64,000 bases of DNA from Anaerotignum sp. MSJ-24. Its GTDB lineage: Bacteria; Bacillota; Clostridia; Lachnospirales; Anaerotignaceae. This document shows positions 25,901 through 34,992 of this stretch, piece after piece (within the stretch, counting starts at the first letter, position 1; every line of letters starts with the position of its first letter). Made by a program: the position numbers and the translations under genes. Under the pieces are notes generated by a model. The model was not told where the DNA came from. It saw nothing but the letters and a program-made list of their open reading frames with translations, and made no database searches. Where the stretch lies: the NCBI RefSeq assembly GCF_018918145.1, contig NZ_JAHLPX010000004.1:124001-188000 (forward strand), given 5' to 3'.

Positions 25901-25926
25901 TTAAATAGACTATTATATGTATATAA

Positions 25927-25964
25927 AAAAGGTTCTCCTGCCGGTTTTGACAGGAGAACCTTTT
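25927..25964. terminator. bidirectional terminator between pnp and the YczE-like gene
   Basis: A perfect 14-base stem AAAAGGTTCTCCTG / CAGGAGAACCTTTT with T on both strands, between convergent genes. Confidence 0.9.
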
Positions 25965-25977
25965 GTGTCTGACGGTA

Positions 25978-26655
25978 TTAAATTGCGTAATGATAATCCG
26001 AGCTGAAAACTCTTGCTTTTACAAAACGTCCGACAGTCTGGATAACAGGTCCGAGCATAAGAGAAGAGATAACAGTGATTGCTCCGATTTTTGCACCGAG
26101 AGCAAAGCCGATTGCCGCTGCGGCAATGTCCCATAATATTCTTATTGTGCTGAAGGATAATTTTGATGTTTTCTTTGATATTATAAAAGGCATTGCATCA
26201 TAAGCTCCGGCACCGAGGTCGGCTGACATATATAATGCGGCGGCTATTATAAAAATAATCATTACCGGTATAAGTACGGCAATTCTTGTTGCTGTTGATG
26301 ACTGTATTGCGGCAACAAAGCTGTCGGAATACATTGCGGTAAATAAATCCATGGAATATCCGACAATTAACATATTGGCGAGTGTTCCTATACCGATTTG
26401 TGAAACATCTGAGCGGATTATAAACGCAAAGAATATTATATTCACCAAAAGCTGCGCCGTACCAAAGCTTATTCCGAATTTATTGGAAAGTCCAAGATTA
26501 AGCAGTGAGCAGGCATCGGTTCCGAACTGTACTATGTTGAGCAGTGAAAGCGAAAAACCGATAATGACAGATGAAATAAGAACCATAGCAATACGTTTTG
26601 CTAAAAAACTTTTCTTAAACATTAAATTAAACTGATTTTTAAGGATTTTGTTCAT
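25978..26655 (-). CDS. YczE/YitT-type integral membrane protein
   Basis: A 225-residue protein with about five to six membrane segments; marks are the tract FGTDACSLLNLGLS and later LGAGAYDAMPFII, an internal pseudo-repeat typical of the YczE/YyaS group. The function of the family is unknown; a Bacillus member lies next to surfactin genes. GAAGGAAT precedes the ATG on the minus strand, and a TTGACA-N16-TACAAT promoter lies upstream. Confidence 0.75.
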   Translation of the reverse strand: MNKILKNQFNLMFKKSFLAKRIAMVLISSVIIGFSLSLLNIVQFGTDACSLLNLGLSNKFGISFGTAQLLVNIIFFAFIIRSDVSQIGIGTLANMLIVGYSMDLFTAMYSDSFVAAIQSSTATRIAVLIPVMIIFIIAAALYMSADLGAGAYDAMPFIISKKTSKLSFSTIRILWDIAAAAIGFALGAKIGAITVISSLMLGPVIQTVGRFVKARVFSSDYHYAI

Positions 26656-26698
26656 ATTTATTCCTTCTTTCTCCTTGCCTTCTTCAACAAGAATTTAC

Positions 26699-26726
26699 AT
26701 TGTAGCATACTTTGATATATTGTCAA
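26699..26726 (-). promoter_or_regulatory. promoter of the YczE-like gene
   Basis: On the minus strand TTGACA (26726-26721), 16-base spacer, TACAAT (26704-26699). Confidence 0.7.
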
Positions 26727-26957
26727 TACCTATGCTTATTAATATATATAAATGCTTAGATAATATATATTGGTTATGTTTTCGATTTTTAAGGTTTACG
26801 GAAGGCTCTGTTTGGTAAAAATAAAAGGTTTGACTGACAATTTATGTTTAAAGTCGTAAATAATTTATTATTAAGCCGGTTTTAAAAAGAAAAAATCAGT
26901 AAATACAGAGGTTTAAATAATTCCTATTAATTTAATATGAAATAATTTTAAAAAATA
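26727..26957. other. AT-rich intergenic stretch with no recognised feature
   Basis: Between divergent promoters. I see no ORF with a ribosome site, no strong hairpin and no repeat shared with other parts of the window. Confidence 0.5.
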
Positions 26958-26958
26958 T

Positions 26959-26987
26959 TGAGCTAAATAATTATCTGTGTTATACTG
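26959..26987 (+). promoter_or_regulatory. promoter of the miaB-mutS-mutL cluster
   Basis: TTGAGC (26959-26964), 17-base spacer, TATACT (26982-26987). A leader hairpin ATGTCCG / CGGACAT lies at 27010-27037, so the frame upstream of 27070 is leader rather than coding. Confidence 0.7.
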
Positions 26988-27069
26988 TAAAATAGCATAT
27001 CTAAAGATAATGTCCGAATATGTGCTTTTACGGACATTTAAAGAAAAAATATTTGAGGTGTTAATTACA

Positions 27070-28506
27070 TTGAGTGAAAGAACCGTAACTTCTCCGGCTC
27101 TGCATGATGAGGAGCTAAAAAAACAGGAGGACGCTATAAAGACAATTCGTGCTATTAATGACGAATATACTTTAAAAACAGGAAAAAAGAAAAAATACTA
27201 TATACTTACAATGGGCTGTCAGATGAATGCACATGACTCGGAAAAGCTTTCCTTTATGCTTTCGGAAATGGGCTATGAGCATACAGATGTTGAGCAGGAG
27301 GCAAACTTTGTTCTTTACAATACCTGCTGTATAAGAGAAAATGCAGAAGAAAAGGTATATGGAAGACTTGGCTACCTTAAGCATTATAAAGAAATAAATA
27401 AGGACATAAAAATTGCCATATGCGGTTGTATGATGCAGCAGGATACTGTAATACAGAGAATAAGAAAAACATTCAAAAATGTTGATATTGTTTTCGGTAC
27501 TTACAATATATATAAGCTTCCGGAGCTTATGCTTACAAATATGGAAACAGGAGATACGATTTTCGATATTTGGCAGGAGCAGGGCGAAATAATGGAGGAT
27601 TTCCACAGCATAAGGAAAATTCCGTTTAAGGCATCTGTAAATATAATGTACGGCTGCAACAACTTTTGCAGCTATTGCATAGTTCCTTATGTAAGAGGAA
27701 GAGAAAGAAGCAGAAAGCCCGAGGATATTCTCAATGAAATAAGAGGATTGGCAAAAGAAGGCGTAAAAGAAATTATGCTTCTCGGACAGAATGTAAACAG
27801 CTATGGAAAAAACCTTGAAAAGCCTGTTACATTTGCGGAGCTTTTGAGAATGATAAACGAGATAGACGGCATAGAACGAATACGTTTTATGACCTCTCAT
27901 CCGAAGGATTTATCCGACGAGCTTATATATGCAATGCGTGACTGCGATAAGGTATGCAATTATCTGCATCTTCCGGTGCAGTCCGGAAGTACAGCGGTGC
28001 TTACGGCAATGAACAGAAGATATACTAAGGAAAAATATCTTGAGCTTGTCGAAAAAATAAAAAAGGAAATACCGGATATACTTTTGAGTACAGATATTAT
28101 TGTCGGTTTCCCCGGCGAAACCGAAGAGGATTTTCTCGAAACGCTTGATGTTGTGGACAAGGTTGGTTATTCGACCGCATTCACATTTATATATTCAAAA
28201 AGAACAGGTACGCCTGCGGCAGTTATGGAAAACCAGATTCCCGATGATGTTACGAAGGAACGCTTTAACAGACTTCTTGAGCATGTAAACTCCGGAGTTG
28301 AAAAAATAAGCGAAACGATGGTTGGAACAGTTGAAAATGTCCTTGTTGAAGAGATAAACAGACAGGATGAAACAATGCTTACGGGTCGTACAGAAAGAAA
28401 TTCACTTGTTCATTTTAAGGGCAATCCCGATCTTATCGGTCAGATTGTTCCCGTTAAAATAAAAGAAAATAAGATATTCTATTTAATAGGAGAGAGGATG
28501 TTATAA
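27070..28506 (+). CDS. miaB: tRNA-2-methylthio-N6-dimethylallyladenosine synthase
   Basis: A 478-residue radical-SAM methylthiotransferase acting on i6A37 of tRNA. The N-terminal cluster domain has GCQMNAHDSEKLS and NTCCIRENAEEK; the radical SAM triad is CNNFCSYC; a TRAM domain ends it. TTG 27070 with GAGGTG upstream is preferred. The in-frame ATG at 27010 sits in a leader hairpin and the frame beyond reaches the promoter. It acts after MiaA, which is encoded six kb downstream in the same cluster. Confidence 0.94.
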   Translation: MSERTVTSPALHDEELKKQEDAIKTIRAINDEYTLKTGKKKKYYILTMGCQMNAHDSEKLSFMLSEMGYEHTDVEQEANFVLYNTCCIRENAEEKVYGRLGYLKHYKEINKDIKIAICGCMMQQDTVIQRIRKTFKNVDIVFGTYNIYKLPELMLTNMETGDTIFDIWQEQGEIMEDFHSIRKIPFKASVNIMYGCNNFCSYCIVPYVRGRERSRKPEDILNEIRGLAKEGVKEIMLLGQNVNSYGKNLEKPVTFAELLRMINEIDGIERIRFMTSHPKDLSDELIYAMRDCDKVCNYLHLPVQSGSTAVLTAMNRRYTKEKYLELVEKIKKEIPDILLSTDIIVGFPGETEEDFLETLDVVDKVGYSTAFTFIYSKRTGTPAAVMENQIPDDVTKERFNRLLEHVNSGVEKISETMVGTVENVLVEEINRQDETMLTGRTERNSLVHFKGNPDLIGQIVPVKIKENKIFYLIGERML

Positions 28507-28507
28507 A

Positions 28508-28900
28508 ATGGTAGAAGATTTAGCAAGAAGATTATCAAATGAACTTATCGAGTCAGAATATGCTCAGAGACTTATCAAGGCTAAAAAAGCTTATGAGGCT
28601 GATTTTGAGGCACAGAAAATGGTTCAGGATTATGTAGATATGCAGAACCGTTTCCAGGCAAGACTTGCTTCAGAAGAGGTTACAGATGAAGAAAAGGATC
28701 AGTTCTATTTAGACATCAATAAGCTTAACAATGCTATCAAAGAGCAGGGTACAGCAGGTGAGCTTTATAAGGCTGAAAGCGAATTCAATGAATATATGAC
28801 AAGCATTTTCGGTATTATAACAAATGCTGTTCAGAACGAAATTGCACCCGAAAACGGCGGTTGCTCAGGTTCATGCGGAACATGCGGAGGCTGCCACTAA
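28508..28900 (+). CDS. YlbF/YmcA family protein with C-terminal cysteine cluster
   Basis: A 130-residue helical protein. In Bacillus, YlbF, YmcA and YaaT form a complex that binds iron-sulfur clusters and affects RNase Y, sporulation and competence. Here the body is helical (ARRLSNELIESEYAQRLIKA), and the tail has five Cys within CSGSCGTCGGC, a likely metal or cluster ligand set. It starts one base after the miaB stop. The position beside miaB matches ymcA of Bacillus subtilis. Confidence 0.88.
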   Translation: MVEDLARRLSNELIESEYAQRLIKAKKAYEADFEAQKMVQDYVDMQNRFQARLASEEVTDEEKDQFYLDINKLNNAIKEQGTAGELYKAESEFNEYMTSIFGIITNAVQNEIAPENGGCSGSCGTCGGCH

Positions 28901-28949
28901 TCGGTAAACAAAAACATAGTGCATAAAAATGATTGAGAAGGGGATATAA

Positions 28950-31571
28950 ATGGCAAAAGTAACACCAATGATGGAACAATATTTTGAAATAAAAAATAAA
29001 TACAGACATTGTCTTTTGCTTTTTCGACTTGGTGATTTTTATGAAATGTTTTTTGAGGACGCAAAAATTGGTTCCAGAGAGCTTGGTCTGACATTGACAG
29101 GCAAGGACTGGGGACAGAAGGAAAGGGCACCCATGTGTGGTGTTCCTTTTCATTCTGCGGATGGATATATTGACAAGCTTGTAAAAAAGGGCTATAAGGT
29201 AGCCATTTGTGAACAGGTGGAAGATCCGAAAGCGGCAAAAGGACTTGTAAAGCGAGATGTAATAAGAGTTGTTACTCCGGGAACAGTCATTGATAAGGAT
29301 GTTCTTGACGAAAACAAAAACAATTACATTATGTCGCTTTACGGTGATGAAAACGGTTATGCCATTGCGGTATGCGATGTTACAACGGGAGAATTTCAGA
29401 CGGCAGAGTTTATTTCCGCAAATGCGGAGGAAAAGCTTTATGATGAAACGGCAAGATTTATGCCGGCTGAAATAATAATAAACGAAAAGTTTTCAAAAAG
29501 TGAATGTGCTGATAAAATTAGCCGGATTTTAAATTTAAGACTTACGGTATCAGAAAATTCACAGTTTGATTACAGAAATGCGGTCAAGGCCATATGCAGA
29601 CATTTCGGTACTCTCGGTGTTGAAGGCTTGGGACTTGACGGAAAGAGATTTTCTGTATGTGCCAGCGGTGCATTACTGGATTATCTGAATGAAACGCAGA
29701 AAAATAAGCTTGAGCATATAAGTAAGATTAAGCTTTATTCGGCAAATGATTTTATGCTTCTTGACGCAAACACAAGAAGAAATCTTGAGCTTACCGAAAC
29801 AATGCGAGAAAAGAACAGAAAAGGCTCTCTTCTCTGGGTTATTGACAAAACAAAAACGGCTATGGGAGCAAGACTTCTCAGAAAATGGGTGGAACAGCCG
29901 CTCATAAATTCAGCCGATATAAATAAAAGACTTGATGCGGTCGAAGAGCTTAAGGACGATTTATTTACACGTGAGGAAATAAAGGATGTTCTTTCGACTA
30001 TGCACGATTTTGAAAGAATAATGAGCCGTATAGTATACAAAACGGCAAATGCCAAAGAGCTTGTGGCATTGAGAGATTCCATTGAAAATCTTCCTGAGCT
30101 TAAAAAAATTATAGGAAGATTGAAAAGTACATATTCACAGGAAATATTTGATGAAATGGATACGCTTGAAGATGTGTTTAATCTGATAAACAGTGCCATT
30201 ACCGACGATCCTCCGTTTACGGTGAGAGAAGGCGGAATGATAAAGCACGGTTATTCAAATGAACTGGACACACTTTTTCAGGCAAAGGAAAAAGGCTCCG
30301 AATGGATAAAGGAGCTTGAAGCAAATGAGAAGGAAAAAACAGGCATAAAAACGCTTAGAATTAATTACAATAAGGTTTTTGGCTATTATATAGAGGTATC
30401 AAAATCTTATATTGGACAGGTTCCCGATTATTATATAAGAAAACAGACGCTTTCAAATACAGAACGATATACAACGACCGAGCTTGAAAAGCTTGCGGAG
30501 CTTATACTCGGTTCTGACGAAAAACGTATTCAGATGGAATATGATATGTTCTGCCGGGTAAGGGAAAGCGTTGCATCACAGGTAGACAGAATTCAGTTTA
30601 CGGCATACATTTCTGCACTTATAGACGCACTTCAGTCGCTTGCTGATGCCGCACAGACACAGAATTATGTAAAGCCGATAGTAAACGACGGTGATGTAAT
30701 AAACATAAAAGACGGAAGACACCCTTCTGTCGAAAAGATGATGTCGGATGGATTTATTGCCAATGACGTTTATCTTGATAATGAGGACAACAGACTGCTT
30801 ATAATTACAGGCCCGAACATGGCAGGTAAGTCCACATATATGCGTCAGACTGCGATTATAACGCTTCTGGCACAGATTGGTTCTTTTGTTCCGGCGTCGT
30901 ATGCGGAAATTGGTGTATGCGACAGAATATTTACAAGAGTAGGTGCGTCCGATGACCTTGCGTCCGGACAGTCTACATTTATGGTTGAAATGACCGAGGT
31001 TGCCAATATTCTTAATAATGCAACAAAGAAAAGTCTGCTTATACTTGACGAAATAGGACGAGGAACAAGTACCTTTGACGGACTTTCCATTGCATGGGCA
31101 GTTATGGAATATATTGCGGACAAAAAGCAGATAGGTGCAAAAACATTGTTTGCGACTCATTACCATGAGCTTACCGAGCTGGAAGGAAAGCTTTCCGGCG
31201 TAAAGAATTATTGCATAACGGTACAGGAACAGGGCGAAGATATTATATTCTTAAGAAAGATAAAAAGAGGCGGTGCAGACCACAGCTACGGTGTACAGGT
31301 TGCAAGGCTTGCCGGACTGCCTCAGAAGGTTATAAAAAGAGCAAATGTAATTCTCAAAAAGCTGAATGCCGCAGACATAACCAAGAAAACCAAAAAGCTT
31401 GCCGACGAGGCACAAAAGGCAGAGGAAGAAACGGCAATGCAGCTTGATATGTTCAATATGAAAGAAACACAGATTATTGATGAGATAAACAAAATTGATG
31501 TTATGTCGCTTACACCGATACAGGCATTACAGGTTTTGTTTGATCTTCAGAATAAAACAAAGGGTATGTAA
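28950..31571 (+). CDS. mutS: DNA mismatch repair protein MutS
   Basis: An 873-residue mismatch-recognition ATPase. The N-terminal mismatch-binding motif is GDFYEMFFEDA, which holds the Phe-x-Glu wedge; Walker A is GPNMAGKST at about residue 621; Walker B is LLILDEIGRGTSTFDG. AAGGGGA precedes the ATG. It is followed 12 bases later by the mutL region, so the two proteins of the repair complex are made together. Confidence 0.98.
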   Translation: MAKVTPMMEQYFEIKNKYRHCLLLFRLGDFYEMFFEDAKIGSRELGLTLTGKDWGQKERAPMCGVPFHSADGYIDKLVKKGYKVAICEQVEDPKAAKGLVKRDVIRVVTPGTVIDKDVLDENKNNYIMSLYGDENGYAIAVCDVTTGEFQTAEFISANAEEKLYDETARFMPAEIIINEKFSKSECADKISRILNLRLTVSENSQFDYRNAVKAICRHFGTLGVEGLGLDGKRFSVCASGALLDYLNETQKNKLEHISKIKLYSANDFMLLDANTRRNLELTETMREKNRKGSLLWVIDKTKTAMGARLLRKWVEQPLINSADINKRLDAVEELKDDLFTREEIKDVLSTMHDFERIMSRIVYKTANAKELVALRDSIENLPELKKIIGRLKSTYSQEIFDEMDTLEDVFNLINSAITDDPPFTVREGGMIKHGYSNELDTLFQAKEKGSEWIKELEANEKEKTGIKTLRINYNKVFGYYIEVSKSYIGQVPDYYIRKQTLSNTERYTTTELEKLAELILGSDEKRIQMEYDMFCRVRESVASQVDRIQFTAYISALIDALQSLADAAQTQNYVKPIVNDGDVINIKDGRHPSVEKMMSDGFIANDVYLDNEDNRLLIITGPNMAGKSTYMRQTAIITLLAQIGSFVPASYAEIGVCDRIFTRVGASDDLASGQSTFMVEMTEVANILNNATKKSLLILDEIGRGTSTFDGLSIAWAVMEYIADKKQIGAKTLFATHYHELTELEGKLSGVKNYCITVQEQGEDIIFLRKIKRGGADHSYGVQVARLAGLPQKVIKRANVILKKLNAADITKKTKKLADEAQKAEEETAMQLDMFNMKETQIIDEINKIDVMSLTPIQALQVLFDLQNKTKGM

Positions 31572-31601
31572 AATGTAATGTAAATGAAGGAAGCGGATAT
31601 T

Positions 31602-33581
31602 TTGAATCAGATAAAACTTCTCGATAACAATACAATAAACAAAATTGCCGCCGGAGAGGTTGTGGAAAGACCAAGCTCTGTTATAAAGGAGCTTGTGGAA
31701 AATGCCATTGATGCCGGAGCGGGAAATATTACGATAGAAATAAAGGACGGAGGCACAACCTTTATCCGAATAACCGATGACGGTAGCGGCATTCCGGCAG
31801 ACCAGGTTAAGACTGCGTTTTTAAGACACGCAACAAGCAAAATTTCGGCTGTTGAGGATCTCGAAAGCGTATTTTCGCTCGGCTTCAGAGGTGAGGCACT
31901 TGCCAGCATTGCGGCGGTTTCCAAAGCGGAAATGGTCACAAAAACAAGGGACAGTGAACTTGGAACAAGAATAAGAATAAACGGCGGAATACTCGAAGAA
32001 ATTAAACCATGCGGTGCCGCCGACGGAACGACAATAACAATTGAGGATATTTTTTATAATGTTCCGGCAAGACGAAAATTCCTTAAAAAACCGGCAACCG
32101 AAAGCGGTTATATATCCGATATAGTAAACAAATTTATACTCGGTCATCCGGAGGTAGCGTTTAAATATATAAATAATAACACTACCATAATACAGACATC
32201 GGGAAACAATGACCTTAAAACGGCTATGTTCCATGTCTACGGAAAAGATGCGGCAACAAAAATGCTTGAGCTTTCATCAAACGATAAGGAAATGAAGCTC
32301 AAAGGACTTATAGGCAAACCGGAGCTTTCAAGGGCAAACCGCACCTATGAGAATCTTTTTATAAACGGAAGATATATAAAGAGTGATGTTGTTGCAAATG
32401 CCGCGGAAGAGGCATACAAAACAAGACTTATGATAGGTAAGTTTCCGGTGTATGTCATGGAACTGAGCATTGATCCGTCACTGGTTGACGTGAATGTACA
32501 TCCGGCTAAGCTTGAAGTACGTTTCAGAGATGATGATGCGGTTTATAATTTCGTTTATAACAGTATTGTAAAGACATTTAAGGATAAAATATTGATAAAA
32601 ACAGCGGATTGGGAAAGCAAGCCGTCTATTGAAGTAAAGGAATTTAAAGAAAAGAATGTTACGGAAGAGCCTTTAATTACACAAAAGGAAAGCGAAAGCA
32701 AGTCAGTAATTGACATTGCCGAGCCTTATTTCGATGGAAAAAAGGTTTTTGACAATCAACCTAAAAAATCGGCAGACTTAAGAAGTGAAGCATTAGGCTA
32801 TATGAATAAGCTTTCAAGCGGATTAAGTGAGGCTGAAAAGTTGAACGGAAGTATTCTTCTCGGAAAAGCCGATGAACCTACGGGAGTAAAGGAAGAGCAC
32901 CGGAAATACGACACATCGGGATATACTAAAAAGCTTGATAATGTTGAGCTTTCCGAACTTAATGAAATTTCGGAAACAAAGACATATGACGAGAGCAAGC
33001 CGTTTTTCGATAATTACAGAATAGTCGGCCAGATATTCGGAACATACTGGATTGTTGAGCAGAACAAGAGCATTTTTGTAATCGACCAGCATGCGGCACA
33101 TGAAAGAATATTGTTTGAGGAATTTTCCGATAAGTTCAAAAATGGAACAATGGTAAGCCAGAAGCTTTTTGATGCCGAGCACCTTGTTCTGAGCGAAACA
33201 GAGAAAAATATACTTGATGAAAACAAGGAGCTTTTTGAAAAATTCGGCTTTGAGCTTTCCGAAAAGGATAATGAATGGTATATGTCGGCAGTTCCTTACA
33301 TATTCGATAAACCGGCAGATTCAGCCTTTTTAACGGACATGCTTGACATGATAAATACCGAAAAAATGGCTAATGTATATGACTCAAAGCTTTTGAGCAT
33401 TGCGACAATGGCCTGCAAAGCGGCGGTAAAGGCAAGAGATTACATAAGCGTTAGTGAGGCCGAAGAAATGATAAAAAGGCTTTTAACTCTTGAAAATCCG
33501 TTCAACTGCCCTCATGGCAGACCGACAATAATAGAAATGACAGAATATGAGCTTGAAAAGAAATTTAAACGTATACAGTAG
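31602..33581 (+). CDS. mutL: DNA mismatch repair protein MutL
   Basis: About 659 residues. The GHKL ATPase domain has ENAIDAGA, DDGSGIP and GFRGEALASI. The C-terminal domain has the endonuclease motif DQHAAHERILFEE, as expected in bacteria without MutH, so this MutL should nick DNA itself. I prefer TTG 31602, with AAGGAAG upstream and product start NQIKLLDNNTINKIAAGEV; ATG 31584 is possible but has no ribosome site. Confidence 0.96.
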   Translation: MNQIKLLDNNTINKIAAGEVVERPSSVIKELVENAIDAGAGNITIEIKDGGTTFIRITDDGSGIPADQVKTAFLRHATSKISAVEDLESVFSLGFRGEALASIAAVSKAEMVTKTRDSELGTRIRINGGILEEIKPCGAADGTTITIEDIFYNVPARRKFLKKPATESGYISDIVNKFILGHPEVAFKYINNNTTIIQTSGNNDLKTAMFHVYGKDAATKMLELSSNDKEMKLKGLIGKPELSRANRTYENLFINGRYIKSDVVANAAEEAYKTRLMIGKFPVYVMELSIDPSLVDVNVHPAKLEVRFRDDDAVYNFVYNSIVKTFKDKILIKTADWESKPSIEVKEFKEKNVTEEPLITQKESESKSVIDIAEPYFDGKKVFDNQPKKSADLRSEALGYMNKLSSGLSEAEKLNGSILLGKADEPTGVKEEHRKYDTSGYTKKLDNVELSELNEISETKTYDESKPFFDNYRIVGQIFGTYWIVEQNKSIFVIDQHAAHERILFEEFSDKFKNGTMVSQKLFDAEHLVLSETEKNILDENKELFEKFGFELSEKDNEWYMSAVPYIFDKPADSAFLTDMLDMINTEKMANVYDSKLLSIATMACKAAVKARDYISVSEAEEMIKRLLTLENPFNCPHGRPTIIEMTEYELEKKFKRIQ

Positions 33582-33590
33582 GTGGTAAAA

Positions 33591-34532
33591 ATGAAAAAAC
33601 CTCTGATAGTTATAGCAGGACCGACTGCCTGCGGAAAGACCGACATTTCTATTGACCTTGCCGAAAAAATCGGCGGAGAGATAATATCGGGCGATTCAAT
33701 GCAGGTTTATAAATATATGGACATCGGTACGGCAAAGGTTACAAAAGAAGAAATGCGAGGAATACCGCATTATCTTGTTGATGAGCTTTATCCCGATGAG
33801 GAATATAATGTTATGCTGTTCCAGCAGAAGGCAAAGCAGTATATGGAAGGAATATATTCAAGAGGTCATATTCCGATAATTGTTGGTGGAACAGGCTTTT
33901 ATATAAATGCACTTGTTTATGACAATGATTTTTCCGAAGAAGAGGAATCGGAGATAAGAAAAGAGCTGTACGCCGTTGCCGAAAACGAAGGAGCGGAAAA
34001 GCTCCATGCAATGCTTGCGGAGGTTGATCCGGAATATGCCGCAAATATTCATCACAACAATATTAAAAGAGTAGCCAGAGCATTGGAATATTACAGGCTG
34101 ACAGGTGAAAAGATGTCTGAGCATAACAAAAATGCAAAGGAAAAGGAAACACCATATAATCTTGCGTTTTTTGTGCTGAACATGGACAGGGAAAAGCTTT
34201 ATGAAAGAATAAATCTTCGTGTAGATATTATGATGAACAACGGTCTTGAGCAGGAGGTAAGAAAGCTCATTGAAATGGGATATTCACCTGAGCTTGTAAG
34301 TATGCAGGGCCTTGGATATAAAGAATTTATACCGTATTTTAACGGTGAAATATCTTTGGAGCAGGTTGTAGACGATATAAAGAAATACACAAGACGCTTT
34401 GCAAAAAGACAGCTGACGTGGTTCAGAGGTCAGACCAACGGAACGTGGCTTGATATGGGAACACTTTCTAAGGACAAAGCGTTGGAAATAATGCTTGATG
34501 AGCTTAAAACAAAGAAAATCATAGAAGGCTGA
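33591..34532 (+). CDS. miaA: tRNA dimethylallyltransferase
   Basis: A 313-residue enzyme that adds the isopentenyl group to A37 of tRNA, the substrate for MiaB. Walker A AGPTACGKTD, then SGDSMQVYKYMDIGTAK and GGTGFYINAL. ATG 33591 lies five bases after AGGTGG; GTG 33582 overlaps that site. It is the fifth gene of this cluster. Confidence 0.96.
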   Translation: MKKPLIVIAGPTACGKTDISIDLAEKIGGEIISGDSMQVYKYMDIGTAKVTKEEMRGIPHYLVDELYPDEEYNVMLFQQKAKQYMEGIYSRGHIPIIVGGTGFYINALVYDNDFSEEEESEIRKELYAVAENEGAEKLHAMLAEVDPEYAANIHHNNIKRVARALEYYRLTGEKMSEHNKNAKEKETPYNLAFFVLNMDREKLYERINLRVDIMMNNGLEQEVRKLIEMGYSPELVSMQGLGYKEFIPYFNGEISLEQVVDDIKKYTRRFAKRQLTWFRGQTNGTWLDMGTLSKDKALEIMLDELKTKKIIEG

Positions 34533-34534
34533 AA

Positions 34535-34957
34535 ATGGATAAAGAAAAGATTTTAATTAAAAATACTATACCCGTAAAGGATTTCTGTAATTTAAGGGAA
34601 TCGGTAAATTTTCAGAAATTGACCGAACAGCAGGCAGAAAAGGTTTTAAAGAACACGTCGGCTGTTGTTGCTGTTGAATATGAAGGAAAATATATCGGTT
34701 TGACCAGAATTCTTTTTGATTTCGGTACGGACGCATATATAACTGATGTTATCGTACACCCGGATTATCAAGGCTTTGGAATAGGCGGAATATTGATAGA
34801 AAATGCAATAGACTATCTTAAGAAAAATGCTGTCGAAGGTGTAAGGATAGCATGCAGTCTTTATGCAAATCCGGGAAAAGAGGATTTTTACGGTAAATTC
34901 GGCTTTGAAAAGCTTCCGAACAACAAATACGGATATGGTATGCTTATTGAAATATAA
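34535..34957 (+). CDS. GNAT-family N-acetyltransferase
   Basis: A 140-residue single-domain acetyltransferase. The acetyl-CoA loop is in HPDYQGFGIGGILIENAI, followed by LYANPGKEDFYGKFGFEKL. The substrate is unknown. It begins two bases after the miaA stop, in the position that hfq often occupies after miaA in related clusters. Confidence 0.85.
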   Translation: MDKEKILIKNTIPVKDFCNLRESVNFQKLTEQQAEKVLKNTSAVVAVEYEGKYIGLTRILFDFGTDAYITDVIVHPDYQGFGIGGILIENAIDYLKKNAVEGVRIACSLYANPGKEDFYGKFGFEKLPNNKYGYGMLIEI

Positions 34958-34992
34958 AACTTAGCACAAAAGATTTAGTATAGGAGAAGAAA

